A stretch of DNA of 64,000 bases from the NCBI GenBank assembly GCA_009746045.1, contig RPFO01000368.1, forward strand, positions 151,501 through 215,500. The letters are read 5' to 3'. This document shows, piece after piece, positions 57,131-64,000 of this stretch. The stretch's first letter is position 1, and each line of letters opens with the position of its first letter. The notes beneath the pieces are model-generated. The model did no database searches, was not told where the DNA came from, and saw nothing but the letters and a program-made list of their open reading frames with translations. Source of the DNA: Mesostigma viride (Eukaryota; Streptophyta; Mesostigmatophyceae; Mesostigmatales; Mesostigmataceae). A program made the position numbers and the translations under genes.

Positions 57131-57718
57131 GTGGAGATGGTGGAGAAAGGCGGGGCAGCCGGTGTACTGGAAGGGGGCGGCCATCTACGTCGGCCACAAG
57201 CCCTGGCAGGCGACCCCCCCCCCCCCGCGGCCCCAGCGACTCCAGACGCCCCAGCTTAGGGGAATACAGCAGTAGTAGTGTAGAATAGATAGACCGTGGC
57301 CGCCATGTACATGTACGCCTCCTAGAGGCACTATCCCAGCTAAGCCACGCGCTTTATTTAATTTCATGTACATGTGTGCCTATGATGAGCCACACTACCG
57401 ATGATGCCTAGCTTTATTTAGTTATGTTGTGCCCATGCAGGGAGTAACTCTCTGCTGAGACGCCATGCCCTAGCTTCTTTGTATAGCTATGCTGATCTTC
57501 CCCCCCATGACAGGCTCCCCCTTCGCTGGGCATAGCTTGAAGATCATGGGGATGCAGGTGCCCTGGTGCATCTAGAGCACGGGTAGCTTACATCCCCACC
57601 CTTGCAGGAAGTAGCTTAGGATGTATGATAGGCCATATGCCCCCTCTCAAGGGCTATCTATGTGCTACATATACTCCCAACAGAGTTATGTTACAATTCA
57701 ATTCAATTCAATTCAATG
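57131..57718 (+). mobile_element. LINE (family Y) ORF1 end and 3' UTR, head-to-head with the previous copy
   Basis: From about 57150 the sequence is the plus-strand end of ORF1 (GTGTACTGGAAGGGGGCGGC) followed by the whole 3' UTR to CTCCCAACAGAG and a tail of CAATT/ATTCA type. It therefore forms an inverted pair with 55758-57130. Confidence 0.8.
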
Positions 57719-58050
57719 GTGGAGAGGAGGGGAAGCTCGGCAGCCGGCAGCGTGCCGCCCATGGCCGCCACATCTGCGGCAATTAGGGGGGCCACGTGCT
57801 GCGCAAGGGCCTCCTGAAGGAGGGAGCGGATGGAGGATTCGGTCAAGGTGGTGGTGATGGGCTTGGGGGGCCAGAGCTCCCCGATGGAGCGTCCAAGGAG
57901 GGAGAAGAGGGCGCATGTTTGCAGCCGGGGGCGGGGGGCGGTGAGGATGTATTCGTATGGGCGCTTCCGAACGTAGGAATCGACGAGGCGACCCTGGTGG
58001 CCAGGACCATATGGGCACGGAATATTGAGGTTGTGCAGGGCCCGGCGCAT
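57719..58050 (-). other. Open frame of about 110 codons, unidentified, probably repeat-derived
   Basis: On the minus strand it reads RRALHNLNIPCPYGPGHQGR and then segments such as YEYILTAPRPRLQTCALFSL. Composition looks coding, and it lies among LINE debris, so an N-terminal piece of another ORF1 is possible. No family motif is recognised. Confidence 0.3.
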
Positions 58051-59145
58051 TAGGGTAGGGGGGGCCAGTCTCTGGCCCCTGCCCCGGCAGCCAAGTGTCT
58101 AATCACCAAGAAAATGTCCTCAAATGAGGACATTTTAAAGCATGGATACCATTTGTAATAACTAACACATGTCAACACATCCATGGGTACGGTATGGAAC
58201 CATGTTCATTTATGATATGTTCAAGAGTTGCAATGCTTAACATCCATGAAATATGCTCATGGTATAATTGTTTACGATTTATGAATGTAGGGGGGTCGCT
58301 ACGCGAGTGACCAAATAGCACTCAAGTCAACAATATGCCAAGAAAGAAGGCATGGCCAGGTCATGGCTGGCCCTGAAAATGCACCCAGGGTGCCCACAAC
58401 ATGTCTATGTTACACCCTCGCAGTCCTAGACCCTGCAGCCTGCCAGGGTGGGGGGACAAAAGGTAACTGGCAACCAGGGACCATGGTGCAGGCCATACAG
58501 CAGGTGTAAAGCTAGCTCAGTCCAACGAGTGAAATATGAAGCAAATACTCGCCAAGTTTAGGTCCATGATCGTTGGTAGAGGCTCGGCTGCCACCACGGT
58601 GCTAAACCATGATGCTGAACCCTTACGTTATATACGAAACATATACTGCAAAGAGGCACAAGTTGTAACACAAGCACAATGTAAACATGACAAGCTCAAG
58701 TTTCCAAGCCAGTCTTGATCACTTGGACATGAGTTGAAGCATTAGAAACATATGGGCAACATACCAGAAAGCCTTGAAAAACTTCTCAGCAACAAGGCAG
58801 TATATGTGTTGAATCAAACTACCACATCGCAATGAAGCACAGCGACTTCTAGTCGCTGCTGTTTTGATAACGCAAGGCCGTTTACCTTTTCAGTGACGCA
58901 GCGGGAAAAGAAAGTACTGCCCAGCAAACTTCCGTTATTCCCCGGACATAAACGTAATCAAAACCACGAAGTTGGGCATTGAAAGCAACCGGAATTATCA
59001 CGTCTGCGAGAGTTATAGGTTACAATCCGCTTAACACGCTTACTTAGAACGATGCGGTTGAGAATGACAGTCGGAACCTTGCTCTTGACGTGCGCCCAGG
59101 CCGCCAGCTGCGCGGGCCAGCTCAAGAAATATATATTAAAGGACG
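58051..59145. other. No recognisable feature
   Basis: Unique DNA. The words TCCTCAAATGAGGACATTT at 58113-58131 recur at 61140-61155, probably from a shared repeat. No gene was seen. Confidence 0.45.
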
Positions 59146-59149
59146 GTGA

Positions 59150-60063
59150 CGCGTGGGAAGCACCCAGCCTTGCGGCAAAATCCGCGCAGTGCTGGAGGAG
59201 CACGTGACCTGGCCGCTGGCCGAGAAGATGACCTCGCTGAACACCACGCTCAACACGGTCGAGGCCCGGGTCTCCAACGTGGAAACCAAGGTCGTCCACA
59301 AGCTACAACCACAGTTCACGGCGCTACACACCGCGGCGCAGGCTTCGGAAACGCATGCTGCACTTGTCTCTCGCCTTAACCAGGTGGAAGGCAAGTGCGG
59401 CGTGCTCATGAAGAAGCTTGAGCCATCACCGCCCACACCGAGGCCCTGGCCACACAGGTCCCAAAGCTAGCGGAGCAGACGGCCACCATTGCCTCCCAGC
59501 CACCCCGGCAGGATGCTGGTGACCTCCCGCTCTCCTACGCGGACCTGCTGCGGACAGCGACCGCCTCCACCACCGACGCCATCGCCACGAAGCTCCAGGA
59601 GCTGGAGGACCACCGCCAGGCCCAGCAACGGGAGGTCACCGATCGCGCTCGCCGCGAGTGCCGAGTGGTGCTACGTCGCTTCCCCCAGAAGCCAGGTGAG
59701 ACGTCAACCTCCCTTGCTGACGAGATCAAGAAACAGCTTCTTACCCTCATGGGCCTGGTAGGTGAGGTAGAACTGCGTGGGTGCCACCGCCTTCCCCACT
59801 CACGGGACAAGGCGGCCACCCCACCAGTCCTGCTCACCTTCCTCTCCCCTGAGGATAAGCAGCGGTTCCTCTCTCGTCGCAAGCGGTTGCACGACCTCAC
59901 CTGGACGCTGGATGACGACCTAACCCCCGCTCAGCAACAGCAGCGACGCGACCTGTGGCCGGAATACCTCCGCCATAAGCAGGACCCCCAGAAGCCCAAG
60001 GTGTACTGGAGGGGCGGGGACCTGATGATCAACCACAAGATGTGGACGCCCCCAGCGGGCTAG
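59150..60063 (+). pseudogene. LINE (family Z) ORF1, nearly complete, one frameshift
   Basis: L1-type ORF1 RNA-binding protein. A heptad-rich coiled coil comes first (LAEKMTSLNTTLNTVEARVS and following, about residues 10-100). Then comes an RRM-like region (RECRVVLRRFPQKPG, LADEIKKQLLTLMGLVGEVE, HRLPHS, PPVLLTFLSPEDKQRFLSRR) and the C-terminal domain DDDLTPAQQQQRRDLWPEYL with YWRGGDLMIN, ending at TAG 60061-60063. The frame shifts near 59422, where CTTGAGCC lacks one G. The element's ORF2 is absent; the 3' UTR follows directly. Confidence 0.85.
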
Positions 60064-60487
60064 AATAGCAATAGCCCTAGCTTGTAACCATTGGAGTCAC
60101 TGTCGCTAAGGCAGCCATGCCTAGAATGTTTGCCTAGCTGTGCCAACAAACCTAGTCACGTGCCGCCAACGCACGGTACACAACCAGCCATAGCCTTAGC
60201 CTAGTTCTAGTACAGCCATGCTACGCCCTGGCTATGTTCAGATTACTTGCCCACGCTCCTTGCTATGACATGCTCACATGGGTCTTATTGCACCCACAGT
60301 TTGCCGGATCGTTAGCCTGTCCTTTTAGCTAGCCGCGCCCGATTGCAGCTGTGGCATGCCTTTGGCATGAAGGAGACTGGGGGTCTCTGCCCTTTCTCCT
60401 GTAGTGCACACACAGGGATTAAAAGCACTTCGGTGCTCCGTGACTCCCCAACGGGAGCACGAGTTTAATTAATTAATTAATTAATTG
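60064..60487 (+). mobile_element. LINE (family Z) 3' UTR and tail
   Basis: Directly follows ORF1 and matches 4684-5066. Ends with GTGACTCCCCAACGGGAGCA and a TTTAATTAATTAATT tail at 60463-60487. ORF1 joined directly to a 3' UTR with no ORF2 suggests an internally deleted or template-switched copy. Confidence 0.85.
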
Positions 60488-61190
60488 CGGCAAAAGAAAA
60501 ATATGGCTCGCGCTCGCCCTGGTTTTCGCCAGGCGCGACTGCGACATCACGACGAAAAAATAGAGACTCTTTGACGCATGCAACTGCCCAGGTCCCTCTT
60601 CTCCCCATGTCGCCCATAAGCCCAGAAGCGTACCATAACCCATACTCGCGATATCCGCAGCGCCTGGTCGGAAAAAGAAATTGTAAAACCGAACTGCGAG
60701 CTGACCTATCATGCGATCTACGTAGCTCTCAGATTTTCTTCAACAATGCCAAAATCCGTTCATGAACAAAATTTTTGACATATACAAAGCACCTGCACGT
60801 GAAGAATAGCATCTTCGAAATCACTAGATTACGATCTAAAATGCTGTCTTCGTCCGGGGCAAAATAATGCCCTATAACATTCAGGCAAGCCTCGGAACTG
60901 GCACGACCCCATAGCCGCCACTCGACAAAACACTCGATTGCATTGCGATGTTCTTGCTATTGTAGGTACTTTTCGTCGCCTCATATTTTCCAGGTACGGT
61001 CGACCCCTGTCGACCCCAGGGGCTTGGCGCGCTCAGTACCTATCCCAGTTTCGCGCCAAAACCCACCAAGTGACCCTAGGACCAAATTTGGCGCCAAAAC
61101 CGCGCCCCTGACCCCCCCGTCTCAAACGAGGACTATGTCCTCAAATGAGGACATTTGGTTTTTGGACACAAGCAGTGTGCACGTGCTGAG
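60488..61190. other. No recognisable feature
   Basis: Unique sequence without supported coding regions. GGCGCCAAAACC-type words repeat near 61048-61105. Confidence 0.4.
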
Positions 61191-61285
61191 TGTGCACGTC
61201 CTGAGTGTACACTCAGGGATTAAAAGCACTCTGGTGCTCCGCGTGTCAGACTCCCGGACGGGAGCACGTCGAAATTAATTAATGG
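61191..61285 (+). mobile_element. LINE (family Z) 3' end, truncated
   Basis: Shares CAGGGATTAAAAGCACT and GGTGCTCCG with 60415-60440. The hairpin is CTCCCGGACGGGAG and the tail AATTAATTAA is short. Upstream are three imperfect GTGCACGT.CTGAGTGT units. Confidence 0.75.
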
Positions 61286-62150
61286 TGGTTGACCAGTATG
61301 TATACCATGCATGCGATTCTGAGCAACTAGCACATTTACTGGCATTGTCAAATGCCTCATGTGAATGAAGCTAGCGGGTGTGGGAATTCCGATTGCGGAT
61401 GCCCCGCCATGGGTGCGCAGAGGAGGCGTACGCCTAAGTCCCGGTGCACGCCACATGGGCGTCCGGACCTGCTCAAGTCCCAGGCGGCCTCAACCACCGA
61501 CGCCGGTATCACCACCAAGATCCAGCCAATTAGAGCTGGACGGGCCCAGAGAATGGGGGCCACAGCAAAATAATGTCGCATCTGCCGCGCAATTCTGCGC
61601 TGCCTCCCGCCATGCCGGACCTCCGCCGGGGCGGGAGAACACCCGGGATGCTTCTCGACAGTCTCTTGATGCCAAGCTATAATGGGCACGCTCCTTATCC
61701 GCATGAGGATCACCCCCCGTGTGAGGGGTACAGGTGACATTGATCACACTGCACTGTCTGCACGGATAACATCTTCCCCGCTCCCAATTACTGAAGACAA
61801 GTCGGTATGCCTTCCCGCCACCCGCCAGTGCTGCTCACATTTGACTCCCCAGAGGATACGGCACGCTTCCTTCCCGTCAACTGGGGAGTCACGGAGCACC
61901 GGAGTGCTTTTAATCCCTGTATGTGTGCAACAGGATCGAAAGGGCAGAGACCCCCTTTCTCCTTCATGCCAGAGGCATGCCACAGCAGCAATCAGACACG
62001 ATAGACGAACTGAACGCCATGGGCTGGGGTACAGTGGCCTGCCAACGTTCCTTCACCAGAAGGCTATATTCCCCGAGAAGCCCAAGGTCCACTGCATGGC
62101 AGGATCGAACCTATACATCAATCAACAGCCGGCATGCTTAGTATGGTTTC
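61286..62150 (+). pseudogene. Degraded LINE (family Z) ORF1 with nested insertion
   Basis: Pieces in different frames match the ORF1 at 59150-60063: DLLKSQAASTTDAGITTKIQ (about 61468), PPVLLTFDSPEDTARFLP (about 61823-61877) and KPKVHCMAGSNLYINQQ (about 62080). Between the last two lies a reverse copy of a Z 3' end (about 61878-62006) lacking its tail. A heavily mutated older copy. Confidence 0.7.
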
Positions 62151-62229
62151 CCCGGCCGGCCAGCCCCCCCATGAACTGAACCTGATCATCCTCGATCGAT
62201 CGATCGGCATAGCACGCCAACGCCCATGC

Positions 62230-62480
62230 ACAGGCAATTAATTGATTCCAGACGCCCCAGATTAGGGGAATACAGCAGTAGAAGTGTAGAATAGTCATGC
62301 AGGCCTAGCAGTGGCCTTGTACATGTACGCCTACTACTACAGGCCCTATCAACCAGCTGATGCCTTAGCATTCTTTTGTCATGTACATGTATGTGTGCCT
62401 ATATCATGTGCATGCCACACTCCAGATGATGCCTAGCAGATGATGCAGTGCCCATGCAGGGAGCTACTCCCTGCTGAGAA
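62230..62480 (+). mobile_element. LINE (family Y) 3' UTR fragment
   Basis: Plus-strand copy from the TTAGGGGAATACAGCAGTAG landmark to CTCCCTGCTGAGA, where it is cut by the tail of the next element. Confidence 0.75.
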
Positions 62481-62482
62481 AA

Positions 62483-62772
62483 TTAAATTAAATTACATTA
62501 TATAACATGTCTCCGCTGGGAGATCATGTAGCACATATTCCTTGCTGGATGAATGGAGGTGGGCGAAGCCGCGCGTAATCGAACGAACCTATAACTAGTA
62601 AGCTATCTAGTCTAGAAAAAAGTCCTTAGAACTACACTATTCAGCAAAACGCCCTTTCCGCTTGGGGGGAGGGGCCGGCTTGCCCACAAGGGTTGGCGTG
62701 TGAGCCTGGACAATCTTCTGCCACCGCTTCTTGTTCTGCATGGCATGCAGTCCAAAGAATGAGAGAGGGAGT
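62483..62772 (-). mobile_element. LINE (family X) ORF2 C-terminus and 3' end
   Basis: Reverse counterpart of 17520-17795. On the minus strand it has the ORF2 end with the TCTGCCACCGCTTCTTGTTC complement and a lysine/arginine run. The 3' UTR ends with hairpin ATCTCCCAGCGGAGA and a TTTAATTTAATTT tail (62480-62500). 5'-truncated at about 62772. Confidence 0.8.
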
Positions 62773-63290
62773 GAATTAATTAGGAACATAACTCCGTTGG
62801 GAGTATCTGTAGCACATATTAGCCCTTGAGAAGGGGCATATGGGCCTATAATACATTCTGAGCTACTTCCTGCAAGGGTGGGGATGTAACTTGAGCTACC
62901 CGTGCTCTACGCCGGTGCACCAGGGCACCTGCATCCCCATGATCTATCAAGCTATGCCCAGCTAAGGGGGAGCCCGCCTGTCATGGGGGGGAAGATCATC
63001 ATAGCTATACAAAAGCTAGATCATGGCATCTCAGCAGAGAGCAGCTCTCTGCATGGGCACAGCTTAACTAAATAAAGCTAGGCATCATCTGGGGTGTGGC
63101 ACATCATAGGCACACATACATGTACATGGCTAAATAATGCTCGTGAATCAGCTGGTATAGTGCCTGTAGGAGGCGTATACATGTACATGGCCACGGTCTA
63201 TCTATTCAGACTACACTACCACTGCTGTATTCCCCTAAGCTGGGGCGTCTGGAGTCGTTGGGGCCGCGGGGGTCGCATGCCATGCAGGGC
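62773..63290 (-). mobile_element. LINE (family Y) complete 3' UTR
   Basis: On the minus strand it ends ACTCCCAACGGAGTTATGTT plus CCTAATTAATTC. The most complete Y 3' UTR in the window, contiguous with ORF1. Confidence 0.85.
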
Positions 63291-64000
63291 TTGTGGCCGA
63301 CGTAGATGGCCGCCCCCTTCCAGTACACCGGCTGGCCCGCCTTGGTCTGCCGGAGCTGGAGGTAGGTCGGCCATAGCCGGCTCCCGTCGCCGTTGTTGCT
63401 GCGCCAGGGTCAAGTCGTCGTCAAGGGTGAAGTGAGTCTTCTCGAGCCGCTTGCGGCGTCTGAGGAAAGAAATCTTGTCCGCCGGGTTCTGAAAGGTGAG
63501 AAGGAGCGGGGGCGGCCCTGCCTTACCCCGCGCGCGGGGAAGGCGGTGGGCGACCAGCTCGATCTCACCATTCAGGCCCATGCGGCCAAGGATTTCTCTC
63601 TCAGACGCACGCGTAAGCTTCTCGGAATTCTCACCTTCCTCCATCCATGTCGAAGTTCCTGACAATGACGTTTAGACTGCGCAGTTGGCAAGCTCGGCCT
63701 CCTCGCGGAGGTCAAGCGTCTGCCGCTGGATCGAGCTGGGCTGCGACGGCGGAGGTGGTGGAGGTGGTATGCTGCTTAAGCATGTCCGCCCAGGTCGTGA
63801 TGGGGGGAGCATCGCCGGCCAGGCCAGCAGCCGGGCTGGCTTGGCGGCAATGTCCTTCATGCACCGCCTGGGCGGTGAGGCCCGCGGTGTTCTGCAGGAC
63901 CTCAATAGCGATGGCATTATCCTTAAGACGCTGACCAGTCAATGTCGCGGAGCTGGGCGGTGATGGAGTCGGTGTCGAGGCGGAGGGGGGGGGGGGTGGA
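63291..64000 (-). pseudogene. LINE (family Y) ORF1, runs off the window
   Basis: On the minus strand, from the window edge: LKDNAIAIEVLQNTAGLTAQ, TWADMLKQHTTSTTSAVAAQ, LREEAELA, MEEGENSEKLTRASEREILG, GEIELVAHRLPRARGKAG, PPLLLTF, KRLEKTHFTLDDDLTLAQQQ, then, after a frameshift near 63375, the PVYWKGAAIYVGHK end. A longer copy of the same protein as at 56255-57130, still with breaks. Confidence 0.8.

Overview
This is eukaryotic nuclear DNA, most likely from a green alga or another member of the green lineage. The plant-type telomere motif TTTAGGG is present as an internal tract, every gene I can model has many introns (GT-AG, one probable GC-AG), and late exons of the main gene are strongly GAG/AAG biased. 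There are no operons, ribosome binding sites, rRNA genes or CRISPR arrays. The species cannot be named from this sequence alone.

The only gene identified with confidence is KRI1, the nucleolar Krr1-interacting factor of small ribosomal subunit assembly. It lies on the + strand in 15 exons from 23172 to 54969, all with matching splice phases. Its introns hold most of the unusual DNA: an interstitial telomere tract split by a hAT-like transposon with an exact 8-bp target duplication (intron 3), ACCC and CT microsatellites (intron 5), a GGGA tract (intron 9), and in the 20.6-kb intron 12 a satellite of about 437 copies of a 45-bp unit (33239-52897) followed by GGGGT/GGGGC pentamers. Exon 12 carries an apparent one-base excess in a G run.

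Two further spliced genes can be modelled but not identified. One is on the minus strand (6500-11873, possibly continuing beyond 12066) and holds a TTAA-flanked piggyBac-like element in an intron. The other is a short + strand model at 14512-16000.

The rest is repeat-rich. Positions 1-5070 hold nested minisatellites of 21, 26 and 82 bp with small 5'-truncated LINE insertions that keep their target duplications. Positions 17037-22800 and 55200-64000 are mosaics of dead LINE pieces from at least four families (called W, X, Y and Z here): L1-type ORF1 protein remnants, an ORF2 C-terminus, and 3' ends that share a small hairpin plus a (TTAA)n-type tail. A separate repeat with a tRNA-like promoter occurs three times, the third copy about 380 bp upstream of KRI1.
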